Assembly (NCBI GenBank): GCA_037074765.1 | Contig: JBAMDO010000167.1 | Coordinates: forward strand, 1 to 64,000 | Reading direction: 5' to 3' | Length of the DNA: 64,000 bases | DNA from: Mansonella perstans | Lineage: Eukaryota > Nematoda > Chromadorea > Rhabditida > Onchocercidae | Shown here: piece by piece, positions 27,301 to 39,669 of the stretch | How the letters are laid out: every line of letters starts with the position of its first letter | How positions within the stretch are numbered: the first letter of the stretch is position 1 | Translations under genes and position numbers: made by a program | Notes under the pieces: generated by a model | What the model was told of the DNA's origin: nothing | The model's input: the letters and a program-made list of their open reading frames with translations, nothing else | Databases searched by the model: none

Positions 27301-30300
27301 ATTTATGTGTATTTAAAGCAATTTTTTTATATTATTTTTCCAACAGTATTAATGAAATGATTTTGTTCAAATAATAGTCCAATTAGTTGAATTATCTGAA
27401 TTGACAAACTAAGTGGAAATATTCCTTATAATAGAACAATTCAAATGAACAATTTTCTAGATTAGCTTTTTAATTAGTTTTTTTAATTGACTTCTTTTCT
27501 AATTAATAAACACATTTGCCGTTTTTCTTTGGTGTTCAATGTTTTTTAATTAATGATGATAGTGCTCCAGTTTAGATCCAAAGGTAATGCGTAAAATTCC
27601 GGAAAAACTTCATCATTTCTCTATCTTTTATGAACTTTTCGGGAACAATTTCAAGACTTTTTTTCTTCTTATCTGTTGCTTTCTTGCGAAAAAAAGCCAA
27701 ATCTTGGACTTCTCTTTTTGCTTCTTTATCTTTAATTTCTTTTTAATGATAATAATTGTACAGATTTTCATCCACAATTTACTTTTCACATAGAAACTTG
27801 ATGAAATTTATTTTCAATCAAAAAAAACTCAATTTCTTATCATTGGTCAATTAAAATGAAATTTAATATAGAAATCTACTTATGATGGTGTCATAGTGTG
27901 TTACAAATGAAAAGATAACTTTCAGTGTATGCAAATATTTCTCATTTTTGTTGTAAAATTTAAATTATCACTGTAACAATTGCTCATATAAAGGAAAAAA
28001 AGTTTGACAGAAGTGAAGAAAAAGTGAAGACGCAAGTGAAAATTGCGTGACAATTATTTGTATGTGTTTTCGATTTTGATCTATGAAATATATAGCATGT
28101 TTCCTTTTTCTTTTTTTTTCAAACCGATAGATTTTAAAAGTTTTGAATAAGAAAATAGAAGGGAACGAAGATGGGATGAGGAAATAAAAACATATGTCCT
28201 ATTGTGTCTTAGTCTAAGTTTGAAATTTTTTTGAGTTTTAATAACTGCACTCTTTTTTCTTCGTTTCCTCTTTCATTTCAAACATATTTCAATCACTGTA
28301 ATTTATTTCAATTTCAACACTTCTGAATATTTATCAAAATTTATTTATTTTATTAATTATCAATTATATTAATTATATTAATTTTTATTAATTTCGATAA
28401 TTTCATACCATCTAAATTAGTGTTTTATATTTTTATGTTCATTTCAACACTATTCAGTTTAATCAAATTTGGATCAAAAAAAGAAATAATGACAAATTTT
28501 GTTAAATTTAATGGATCAATGAAATTTCATGCCGATTTTGATACAGATTCATATCCGTTATGATCATTGTTATTGATAAGTTTATTTTCATCAAACAAGA
28601 CAACTAAAATGAATTGCATCGATTATAAAATGAAGTTCACGTTATTGGAACGATACTATGGATGAATTAGATTGATTTAGTTCTGTGGATGAGTTAGATT
28701 GATTTAGTTCTATGGATGAATTAGATTGATTTAGTTCTATGAAAAGAACTAGATTAATTTAGTTCTATGGATGAGTCAGATTTAGTTCTATGGTAAGTTA
28801 CAATGATTTAGTTTTTATGCAAGATGTGAAATTCATGTGAAATTTCAAAAAAAATTAACAAATAAAATTGATTTGATTATTTCATACTAGCAATTTTTTG
28901 GCAATTAGAAGTATTAATTTGAGAAATTTTTAAGTGCTTTTGAAAAAAAAGGTGTATTTTTTCAATTCTTTCAAAAATTTCATTAATTTAATATGTCGCA
29001 ATGAAACGAACAATCTGTGCTCATATTTTATTGCATTGAATAAAGATAAAAAAACTCATAAATAAAAATTATTAAACAACGAAGCAAAAATTAAATATGA
29101 AATTGCAAAAAACAAGCAAAATATCAGTCGATTACTAATTAATAATATTTTATATTTTTAAACTTTTATATTGATTACAAAAAAAAAGAAGTAATAAATC
29201 CCTTTTTTTTACTAAAAGCTATCATTTCAATATCTATTTTTATTTTTCTCTTTTTCCCTCTCTCTCTATTTCATATTTTTAAATTTAAAGTACACAGTTT
29301 TAGCATTTAACATTTAACATTAAATTGATTAATCATTCCCAAAAATTATATATTAATATTAATATTGCATTAATTCCACGTAAACAATTGTAATTCAAAT
29401 TTTTTGTTTTTACCTTAATTTGTAATCAGTGAAAGAAAGATAGTGATAAAAAAAATTTATGGTTAATCTTATTTCCGGAATTTCCGGAAGATGAAATGAT
29501 TTAAGATTAATTATGATAAAATGATAAAATTATCTAACATTTCTTTTGTATTGCTAAAATTTAAATAAAGCATAAATTTAAAGAAAGCGATTTTTTAGTG
29601 TATTTAATTGCTATAAAATAAATGCTTGAATTTTATCATTAATATAACTAAATGCCATATGATTAATTTTCGCATGCTTCTTTTCCATGATGATAAATGC
29701 TCTAATGAATTAAAAAAGACATATTTCATCGAATAAAAAAAGCAATATGAAAAATTCATTAAGTTGTAAGAGCTATAATAAAAGAAAAAATAAAAAGAAG
29801 GTTATTAACTATTCTAAATCTTTTCTCACGAATTTGATGGAGATTGTATTACAATCAAAAAAAAAAAAATTAAAAAAATTGGGTATCTTAGGAACTTTTA
29901 CTCATTTTGATGATGATGAAAGCTTTATGATAAAGATATGATAAAGGTTACTGTAAAAAATGCTCATTTTGATTTACTGTAAAAAATGCTCATTTTTATA
30001 TGATCAAAGTTTCATGATGAAGTTATGATGAAAGTTACTGTAAAAAATACTTATTTTGATATGATGGAAATTTTATAGTGCTGTAAAAAAAATTAGGCAT
30101 ACAAAAATAAGATTAGTTTTTAATCTCCATTATTCCATTAAGGCTAAAAGAATTGTATTGCAGAAAAAAGGAAAAAAAAATTAGATTCTTTTAAAAACTC
30201 GAGTTAAAAATTCCACTCATTAAAATATTCATAGATGTTTTAGTGTTAATAAATGATGAAGTGATGATTTCCGATTAAAGTCTTTGAAATTGTAAAAATT

Positions 30301-33300
30301 TCTTTTTAAAAAAAATGATCAAAAAAAACACAGTTGAAAAAACATCTAAGAAAAAGTAAATAAAATTTTTGACTTAATTTTTTACATAGTTAATTATTTT
30401 TGTATATTAAATATTCTTATCATATCTATTGAGTAAAAATTTATCATTCATATCAGAATTTTTTTTTAATTCATCTATTAGTCGAAAAAAAATCATTCAT
30501 TTTTATTTTTAAATGGAAATTTTCAAAAATTTTTATCATTTTTATATTATTCCTTTTGAATAATAATTTTACAAAGATTTTTAATTTTAAAATTTTTCAA
30601 AATGCTTTTTTTATTCCATCACTATTAATTAATTAAGCATGTTAAAAAATAATAATAAGCATACAAAATTATTGAATAACTTTATTCAATTATCAGAAGT
30701 GATTGAAAAATTTGAAATGGTTGAAATTTATTGAAATTTTTTATTTTTATTTTTTCTCATATTTTTAGCAGATCACGTGCTTCTTCGTTTATCCGATTTT
30801 GCTGACGATCCACCAATTTTTATTACTGTTCGAACGAGAACAAAAGAAGGTGCCATATCACAAGATTCAAACGTTTGCCGTGTACCACGTGACACAAATA
30901 TCACTGAGCTTACAAATCGTACCGCAACATTTGACATACAATCGAATCCGTTGAATTTGTTGCAAGCAACACCTGTTGTTCGACCTTCATTGGTATGCTA
31001 TAATTTATTTAATAATATCTACTTCAATTTTAAACTTTATCATTAGCAAAAATGTAATACTTTTTAATATGATACATGATACGTTGCATTTAATAAAGAT
31101 CAGATATCGCTTTAACAAAAATACCAAATAATAATCTTTTTTTTTTCCCAATATTATATCTTTTTTTTTCTTTTCCATGCTTTATCTAAAATTTCATATT
31201 TTTATAATTTAAATTTGTTGAATTTCATATTTTTATAATTTAAATTTGTTGAATTTCATATTTTTATAATTTAAATTTGTTGAATTTCATATTTTTATAA
31301 TTTAAATTTGTTGAATTTCATATTTTTATAATTTAAATTTGTTGAATTTCATATTTTTATAATTTAAATTTGTTAAAATGATCAAATAAAAAAATACTTT
31401 AGAAAAGTTTAAAAAAAAAAATTTGTTGGATATAATAGTGAAGAAAATCGTTGAATTCAATGTTTCATTAATCCTCTCTCTCTCTCTCTCTCTTTCTCTT
31501 ATCTATTTCTCTCATTTTTTGTTTCTTTTCTCTTCATTCAAATATATCTCACTCTTTATCTTGCTCTTCCTTTCCAATAAAGCAGACATAAGGAGACATA
31601 TATGAGCAGCAGCATCACTTATGAAAAATGAGATTTTGCTTGAAATTATTGAAATCAATAAAATCTTGCCATAAATGTTAAACGCAGTGAGTTTTATGTT
31701 TTTATTTGAACAAATATATATTATCATTATTTTCATACATAATTATCATTGTCTCATTATCATCAATAATTACCATCATTAGCCATTTTAGTTATTTAAT
31801 TCAATTTTATGACAAAAATATCAAATTATAAAATTTTAAAATTCTAGATAATCATATTATCATGAGTAAAACTAATGATTATCCTTACTTTGAAAAATAA
31901 AATAAAATTAACAAAGTAATATCTTTTTTATTTTTTATTTTCTCTTTCTTTCATCTCTTTTTTTTTCTTAAAAAAATGAAAAGGAAAAAAATTTTGCTTA
32001 TTAATTTTCTTTATTTTAAGGTATCATCACTTGTCCCAACTAATATTTCCGGTGTGCAAACATTAACAACACCAACAATAACAACAGCAACAATAGCAAC
32101 AACAATAACAACAACGCCAACAATAGCACCAGCAACAATAGCAACAACAACAACAACAACAACAACAATAATAACAACAACAACAACAGCAATACCAACA
32201 ACAACAACAACAGTATCAGCAATGACTGATTTTTTGCAAACTTCTGCGCGAAATATTTCTTCTATCAGTAATTTATTGAATAATTCAATGATGCAATTAC
32301 GTCCAACGTATGGAAATCATCATCATCATATTACACCTGGTCTGTTTTTATCAATTCTTTCAAAAAAAAAAAAAATTTTTTTTTTTAATTTTTTAGCTTT
32401 ATTTTAAGTTTCAAATTTTCACGAGTATTTCACAGTTATTTGACCAGGCTTTTTTTAGACAGCAAATAAAATGCCCTTTCTCTCTATTCATTTATTGAGG
32501 CCTGTCTCTGTTAACATTTGAATGCCTTTCGCTTGCTAACTTTTCAAATGCCTTTTACACATTTGATGAATTGCTGATTGTTGAAGAGGTTGTCGAAGAT
32601 TTCTTAGCTCTTTACTTCCAGACGACTGCTCCCAGTCAAAAAGCCGTTCAAAGCCTTCTTTTTTTTATTTTTGTTAGGCCTCTAAGACTTAACATTCTGG
32701 CTTGTTTTTGATGCTATAATATTATTAGCTAAGTTTTATTTTGATATCATCGTCATTTATGCATACTGGTAAGCGATTTCTAATTAGCAAATATATGTTT
32801 TAAAAAAAAAAAATTATTTAAATTTTAATCAAATGTACATTAGTAAAAATTTTTTAACATTGTACAAAATATTAACGGTATGGTAGGAATAGATATAGTA
32901 ATATAATATATGGTGGTAGACGATATGGCAGTAGTGATAGTAGTACATAAATTGAGATGATACAGATGATAGTAATAGTGAAAATTTTACTAATAATTCT
33001 GTTCCACTGAGTAATTAAACTGATTTAGGATTGAGTATTTAAAGATATTAAATCTCTTTTACATTATTACAGGTATAATACCGGGTTCAGTGGTTAATGT
33101 TCCAACAGGAAATGGTAAATTAGGACTTTCTGGAATAAATTACGATGGTTTAATGAAAGGTTATCAAACATCTGCTGGTACATTATATGAGGTTTCTTTC
33201 ATTTTTATCATTCATAAATTGACTGAAAATTTTACTGCTGTGCTACTGTATTTAAAACATATCAAAATGAATGTTTATTTAAGCCATAATTTATGTATGC

Positions 33301-36300
33301 TACACTTTTCCATTAATTCAATAAAATTTCACAATTTTCATCATTGAAAAATTTTTTTTGAAAATAAAAATTGTTAATTCAATATATTATAATAAAATTT
33401 TGATCATTTCAGTAAATCAGTTGATAATCTTTTTTTTCTTTTTTTTTAAATTTTCATTAAATATATAACAAAAAAAAATTACTGAAAATGTGAAATGCGG
33501 ATTATCTTTTAACTTGGAGTACAAGATTACATACTAATCTTCAGTAATAATCGAGCACTTCTTGTCATCGATACTGTTACAGTAATGACCAAACATTTCT
33601 TGTCATTGATTCATGTTACTACAGGATTCATTTTCATCTTTTAACTTGCAGTATTGCTGTAAATTATCATAAACTAATTGATATAATTTCGTTTTCATCA
33701 TTTCAATAATATTTTTCCATATAAACTGTTGGATTTCTAAAATGCTAACAGTTTTTTTTATTTCTTAGGTCTGTTTTTTTTATTTTTTTAGGTTTAATTA
33801 TGGTAAGCTTGTAAGAATTTTTCTTTTCCTTACATATAAGTATTTTAAAATTTGCACAGACGAATTTCATGCTTTAATACTTTTTTACAAAGCAATTATC
33901 TTTTTACTTCTTCTTTAAAATTTCAATTTTACTTTTCATATTTTCATTCAAAATTTTAATGTTACAACTGAAATGAATTTAAAAAAAAAATGAATATCTT
34001 AAATCAGAAAATTGAAAAAGAAATCGAATAAATAATGGTAAATCTGGGAAATAAAAAAAAGAAAAATTGAAAAAGAAAACTTGAAAAATAATTATATCAA
34101 CATATAAAAAGTTATAAAAGAACAATGATGATTAGCAATATAATTTTTTGTAATTTTAATTATTTCATAATCTTTCATTTTTTTAATTTCAAATTTCCTT
34201 TTAGTAAATTTCAAGGTGTATCATCATCAATTGGAAGTAATTTTTTAGCAATGGAAAACACCAAATCAATATTACATATTTCATCCGCATTCATTACGTC
34301 GTGATTTAACAACAACTGAGGAGAAACCAAGTGTTCTCGAAATGGAACATAATTATCTTCTCAAACATCGTGTACCGCCATGGACATTAACACCGCAAAG
34401 TTCGAGATATAGGTGAAATTAAAATTTTTTTTTAAATTCAAAAATTAAAATGCAACAAATTTCTTCGCAAACTTTTATTACTTTTACTACTAATATTACT
34501 ATTATTATAAGTATCACTATCGTTATTATTGCTATTATTTCGTCGTATTGTTGTCGTAATTATTATAATTATAACTATGGCTATTATTACAACTATGATA
34601 ATAACACTATTATTATTGCTGTATTATTGTTAATATTATTAATAATATTATTATTATCACCATTACTGTTACAATGGCTATTACTATTATTATTACTACA
34701 ATGATTTCTACTACTTTTATCATATCATTCCTATTATTTGAGTTTTTTTTTGATTATTAATACTAATATTAAAGCTACTACTATTAACATTAGTATTGTT
34801 ATCATTTTTTTTCCCATTTATTTATTGAGAAAAAAAAAAGATTTGCTTTCAGTTATTCTTAGATTTAAATTTTTTTAAAATTTTTTGAAATTACAATTGT
34901 TCTATTGCTATTATTACTATTACTAATATTTGCTATCATTAGAATGATGAAATTAATGAGGCGAAAGCTGGATGGAATGCTGCCTGGAAGGTATGAAATT
35001 GCATGCTTAGGCCATTGTAAGAGCTATGTAGCATATGAAGTGTAGAGTGAAGGCCTTTTTGAATGAAGAAAATTAGTTTAGATGTGCCTGAAATAAAATT
35101 TTTCCTTTATTACGAATTTAGTAGTCCGTCCCAGTATATATATATATATATTTATATATGTATATATATATATATATTGAATATTTTTCAGTTTCTAGGC
35201 ATGAATAATGAATATATGAAATAAAAAAAGAAAAATAGGACGGAGGGAGAGAGAGAAATAGGAAGAGAAAGAAAAGGAAAAAGAAAAGCGGAAAGAAATT
35301 ATTGATATTTGAAACAGTAAATAAAAAAGTTGAGAGAAAGGCTGAAATGATTTGCTTTAAAAAAAAAAGTCTTCTAAAAAAAAAGGATGATAGCAAAGAG
35401 CTTTTTCTTAGAAATCTTGTTTATCTTTTAGAAATAACAAGAAAAAACATACTTTAAAACTCAGTGCAAGTATTTTTATTCTTTATATCTTTAACATCAA
35501 CCAATAGTTTAAAATTAATAAAGTTTATTTCTTGTCATTTTTATCATTAAATGAAAGAGGAAATTAATAATCAAAGGAAGTTCCTTTTCTAAAATGGTTT
35601 AATTTGATTTTATTGAATTAAAATTTTTTAATTTTTATAATTTCTTTCGTTTTTTCTCTTTTTCAGATTTGAAAATTATTTACGAAATCGTGCAGATGAT
35701 CGTTTAGGACGTTCATTGGGAAATTTCTCCGCTCGAACCGGTAATTTTCCACCAATTCCGGTTGCACGATTACGTACAGAAGAATTATGTAGCACAAGAA
35801 GTGAGCCGGATCTTCGACCTATGGCACTTGATGATTTCTCATGCAGGTAGGTTATCAAATTATTATATTCTTATATAATAATTCTACTAAAAGTTTAAAT
35901 TTTATTATTGATTAATTTAACTGATCATTACAGAAACATCTAACAGTATGATAGTAATAAGAAAATGCTTGAAGGAAGAAGTTTTGAAATTTTAAAAATT
36001 GCATTTATCAGTTAATTTTTGTTCTTTTGTTATATCATTGAAAATGGTCCTTAAAAAATGAGAAATTCTGTTGATAGGTGGTTTGTGGCTTTATTTGATT
36101 ATTCACATCATATGAGTCCAAATGCAAACGCACAACATGAAGAACTTTCGTTTCGAAAACATCAATTAATTAAGGTTACTTTTTTTTCCTTTCTTTCTCT
36201 TTCTCTTGTTTTTCATTTTTTTTCATTTTAATAATTATTCTTGGCTGATTTTTTTTTTATATTTTAATAATGTTTTATTTTAGGTTTTTGGTGACGTTGA

Positions 36301-39300
36301 TCAGGATGGTTTTTACACTGGACAAATTGGCCATCGTATTGGACTTGTCCCATCAAATATGGTTATTGAAATTGCCAAAGATGATTTGATGCCACCACCA
36401 AGACGTCGTTCAGATACTGCTACATCACTGGAACCATCGTTACGACGTATGCGTTGGTGTTCATTAAAATCAAGGAGTTACGATCATGCCGGTGATCGTC
36501 GACCACCACGAAGCAGGTAATGAAAAGTTTTTATTGCCTATGAAAATATGTACTCTACAATTGCGTAAAAGGACTAAGCTAAACATGATATTACAATAGA
36601 TTGATTATTAAGGGATTTTAGGATGATAACAATGGATAATGACCAGTATTCATCCATTGAACGACGTGATCATTCGTTACCGAATAGATCAGGTGATTAT
36701 TTTGGAACATCGCTCAGGCGCGTACCTGTCGGCGATTATCGATTGCTTCCCACAAGAAGTAGTCGAGGAGGAATTGGTCCTGTTACCGATGAATACGACA
36801 TGTATTCATCGAGTGGGAGGCATATACGTGACTACTACAGTTATGCACGTGATCATAGGTTTGTAAGTTATTTAAATTTCATTTTTATTACCGATTTTCT
36901 GAATATTTAGGATAGAAGCTACTAGGCTGAATTTCAGGTGCATTTAAGTCATGTAATTTTAGGCCTCGTGAAACAACAGCTGAACGAGATCGCAGAGAAT
37001 ATTACGTAGATGAAAGGGATTTACCGGAACGTGAAAGGGCTGATTTCTATGAATTTGAAGGACCTCGAGATCTCCGGGAACGGGATATGCGTGGTTATCG
37101 CGATTTACGTGATAGTCGAGACACACGCGATTACCGTGACTTTCGAGATCAAAAATATCAGCGTGAACCAAATATTATAAGGCGAGAGCGGGATCACTCG
37201 GGGGAACATGATGATCAACGGATGCGTGATTATAGGTAATCTCATGACAGAAAATATACGGCATATGCATGACAAGGTTAGAAAAAATCGGGGTAATGTG
37301 AGATACTGACGGCAGTTTGACGACAACAACAACAGACCAGACGATAACAACAACAGACCGGACAACAATAACAAACCGATAACTTCTATAAAATATTGGA
37401 TTCAGCAAAATTACCTAAAAATATAAATAAAACAAGACATAATAAGTAAATAAAGTAATTAATTTTTTTAATCTTCAAATTAAGCGTAAATTGATTAAAG
37501 CAGCACTTATCACAAATTAACTGATTTTAGGGATTCTCGTGAATATAGAGAGCAACGTGAGATGGCAGAATATCGTGAAATGAGGAAAGATCGAGATCAG
37601 GATCAAGGAGCTAGGGATGTAAGAAGTTATGAGAGAAGAACTGATTATGGTAGACCTGAAAAGAGTTATGGACCAGTGCGAGAATATGGGGTTTCAACCG
37701 GTGGTGCTCAATCGTATCATCCATCTGAAACTATTGAAGATTCACGGTAAATTCATCGATTAGCTCATATCATGTAACATTATTTCAGATTTATCTAAAT
37801 ATACAACTCATTTCATATAAATATTCTAGATTCAATTAGAATATGTAGTTCACATCATATAAATTACTGTGGGCTCATCGAGAATATGTAAATTCATTTC
37901 GAATATACAGTTCATATCAATGTAATTACTGTAGGCTCATCCAGAATATGTAGTGCCTAACATTTTATGTAACTTCGAATAATTATTTGTTTTTGCCCAT
38001 CTTAAAACTTATTTGCCACACTTATTAATTTTCGGAATTTTTTTTCTCTTCTTTTACAGTGATATTTTTTTTCAGGCATGGTAGAATGAGCGATGGAATG
38101 GCAGTGCGAAAATTTGTAGCTAAATTTGATTATAATTCACGAGAATTAAGTCCAAATGTTGATGCCGAACAAGTTAGTTCTGGATTAAGATAAAATTGAT
38201 TAATTTGTTTCGGATTTTTTGTAATAGGTTTTTTGTAATAGGAATTGTTTGTAACAGATTAATTCTGTATTAGAATAAAATTGTTCAGCTTTATTTGGTG
38301 CTAATTTTTAACGATGATAACAATTATTTAGAATAAAAAGAACATGAATAATATTGCAGGATATGATTATCATGAGATAAGAATTTTCTTTTAGGTCGAA
38401 TTATCATTTCGTGCTGGTGATATCATTACTGTATATGGTGAAATGGATGAAGATGGTTTTTTTATGGGTGAATTAAATGGTATTCATGGTTTAGTACCAT
38501 CAAATTTCCTCCACACTTCAACACCAAATTTATTAATGCCAACACAAATATCCCATCAACAGCAATACCAACAACAACAACAACAACAACAACAAATTTC
38601 GCATGTAGTGCCTCCAATTACAGTTGCTGTTCCGGAACAGCAAACAAAACCGAAAGGTGTTGTTTTTCAGGAAAGTGCTAAAAAGGTTAGCTAGCTAAGT
38701 ATTTCAATTCATCATACAAATTAAGTATTTCATTCTCCTCTTAGCTTCTGTTAGCAATAACGATTAAAGATACAAAGTATCGATTGTTTTTTTTTCCTAT
38801 TTCGAAACAGCAACCTTATACTGTCATTTTTCTACGATTAGCTTAATGAAATTTCATTTAAGCATAAAAAGACTTGATCATATGATATCACTATGAAACT
38901 TTAAATTGAACATATCTTTAAATTAGATGGCAAAATTAGAGGAATTAAAAATGATGTAAAATAAAACATATGTAAAAAATATATGTAATGAAAATATTTT
39001 AAAAAGTGCTAAAAAAAAAGTAAAAATCCAATCATTTTTTTTATTTTCATTGACTTCATTTCTTATCTCATTTCGTAATTTGATTATTATACGATGGAAA
39101 TATTTTTTAGTTTATACCTGCTCGACAAAGTAGTCAAGTATCGTCAACAGGTAAGCCTATTATGCAAACATCTATGAGATCGAAAAGTACCACATCAACA
39201 AGCAGCAGCCAGAAGGCAACATTTTCAAAGAAACCAAATGAATCTGGCTCAAAATCCACTTCTAATACGAGGAAAACATCACAGATCGGCAAAAAGGAAA

Positions 39301-39669
39301 GTACAACTAAGGTATAAATCATTAGTTTTCTTACAAGTTAGCAACACTAATTAAATAAAAGCCTAGGAAAAAAATGAGAAAAAAAAATCCTAATAGGCAT
39401 TTATGAATAATCTTTTACCCATTTCATAAGTAAATTTGTTAGATTATATTTAAGCTTTTAATTTAAAAAATTCGAACCCTACTAATACCTATTGAATTAC
39501 AGTATTATTAGATTATATTTGTACATTTAATTAAAATCCTACGAAATTTCCCACCCATTACTACGTATTTGATTAGGATATTATTATATTATATTTAAAC
39601 ATTTAATTTAAAATTCCACGAAATTTCCAATTTACTAATATTTTACTTTTTTTCCAGAAGAAATCCTGA
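15468..39669 (+). CDS. rimb-1: RIM-binding protein (SH3 - 3x FN3 - SH3 - SH3), 21 exons
   Basis: RIM-BPs tether voltage-gated calcium channels to RIM at the presynaptic active zone through SH3 domains. Exons: 15468-15602, 15705-15938, 17925-18297, 22422-22688, 22858-23006, 23515-23638, 23886-24062, 30769-30992, 32021-32339, 33073-33191, 34249-34412, 35667-35846, 36078-36174, 36284-36516, 36622-36858, 36963-37235, 37531-37746, 38076-38172, 38395-38685, 39111-39311, 39658-39669. All phases agree, giving 1373 residues and a TGA. Domains: poly-Gln start; SH3-I about 98-159 ([31 protein letters not shown]); FN3 about 248-336, 337-427 and 428-540; poly-Thr/His linker 562-667; SH3-II about 823-882 ([15 protein letters not shown]); an Arg/Asp/Tyr-rich stretch about 900-1170; SH3-III about 1182-1243 ([16 protein letters not shown]); poly-Gln; a Ser/Lys tail. 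The [12 protein letters not shown] signature and domain order identify the family. The start is uncertain: the usual N-terminal coiled coil is absent, so upstream exons or a shorter isoform are possible. The acceptor at 15704 lies in CAA repeats. Confidence 0.9.
16925..17360. repeat. degenerate ~65 bp tandem repeat in rimb-1 intron 2
   Basis: About seven diverged copies alternate a block like AACTAATTACTTGAAATCTTAT with a block like CAGTATTTATTTATGATA. The ladder is clear by eye, though copies share only part of their sequence. Confidence 0.55.
17580..17615. repeat. 36-nt near-perfect palindrome in rimb-1 intron 2
   Basis: TTAATGAGCGCTAATG and CATTAGTGCTCATTAA are complementary over 16 pairs with one mismatch, around a 4-nt loop (AATG). 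It lies 310 nt before the SH3-I second exon and is markedly more stable than its AT-rich surroundings. Confidence 0.6.
17664..17755 (+). repeat. three copies of a pseudo-acceptor unit before a real 3' splice site
   Basis: T-run, then (A)CAG or GCAG, then TATTTTTGTGAA, occurs three times (acceptor-like AGs near 17675, 17710 and 17742) at about 33-38 bp spacing. The acceptor that continues SH3-I is at 17924. Each copy has a proper pyrimidine tract plus CAG, so they act as either decoys or weak alternative acceptors. Confidence 0.55.
21226..21380. repeat. (CA)n microsatellite in rimb-1 intron 3
   Basis: About 150 bp of ACAC/ACAT with a mid interruption containing ACGTGTAC. It is a second, independent CA tract besides the one at 14.5 kb. 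Confidence 0.95.
21670..21960. repeat. AAT/ATG-type trinucleotide tract in rimb-1 intron 3
   Basis: Imperfect (AAT)n/(AATG)n repeats with GTA and ACA interruptions over nearly 300 bp. They produce a spurious Tyr/His-rich reading frame on minus. Confidence 0.8.
24862..25037. repeat. 18-bp GC-elevated minisatellite with an open hexapeptide-repeat frame
   Basis: About nine to ten tandem copies of GTAACGGAGAGGTAATGA, with substitutions. The unit is a multiple of three, and one plus-strand frame is open from an ATG at 24872 to a TAA at 25031, reading repeated NGEVMx (x = S, G, R, T). This would be a 53-residue repeat peptide. There is no recognised family, and an expressed product is unproven. 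G+C is far above the surrounding intron. Confidence 0.7.
28660..28820. repeat. ~27-bp tandem repeat in rimb-1 intron 7
   Basis: Five to six copies of GGATGAATTAGATTGATTTAG followed by TTCTAT, the last two shortened or mutated. It is noncoding. Confidence 0.75.
31190..31377. repeat. six near-identical 31-bp tandem copies in rimb-1 intron 8
   Basis: The unit AATTTCATATTTTTATAATT plus TAAATTTGTTG is repeated six times with almost no divergence, starting near 31190, 31221, 31252, 31283, 31314 and 31345. The homogeneity implies recent expansion, so copy number is probably polymorphic. Confidence 0.9.
32440..32740. other. less AT-rich unexplained patch in rimb-1 intron 9
   Basis: This part of the intron after the poly-Thr exon has more G+C than its flanks. 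It contains two similar segments (AGGCCTGTCTCTGTTAACATT near 32500, and AGGCCTCTAAGACTTAACATT near 32675) and repeated AAATGCCTTT words. No splice-consistent exon was found. It may be an old mobile-element fragment. Confidence 0.3.
34480..34735. repeat. ATT/TAC trinucleotide tract in rimb-1 intron 11
   Basis: Imperfect (ATT)n/(ACT)n repeats over 250 bp. The Ile/Leu/Tyr-rich reading frame here is a composition artefact. Confidence 0.8.
34943..34990 (+). other. rimb-1: candidate 48-nt cassette exon of rimb-1
   Basis: Inside the 1.25-kb intron 34413-35666, a pyrimidine-rich stretch ending in TTTGCTATCATTAG is followed by 48 nt and a donor AAG|GTATGA. The flanking exons join in phase 2 (AG|A). 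The 48-nt segment also enters and leaves in phase 2, is open in that frame, and would insert 16 basic residues ([16 protein letters not shown]). Its G+C content is well above the intron. It would lie in the linker between FN3-3 and SH3-II. Its use is inference; it is omitted from the main exon list. Confidence 0.5.

Larger units (their letters stand above)
24063..30768. other. rimb-1 intron 7 (6.7 kb)
   Basis: The longest intron splits FN3-3. Most of it is featureless AT-rich sequence. Exceptions are a compositionally distinct patch at 24650-25500 with an 18-bp minisatellite (24862-25037) and a 27-bp array at 28660-28820. No further exon was recognised. Confidence 0.6.

Noticed and set aside
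31190..31377. CRISPR-like array of 31-bp units
   Set aside because: Head-to-tail copies with no intervening unique spacers.
32040..32222. Poly-Leu frame on minus
   Set aside because: Antisense of the in-frame Thr-coding ACA repeat of a rimb-1 exon.
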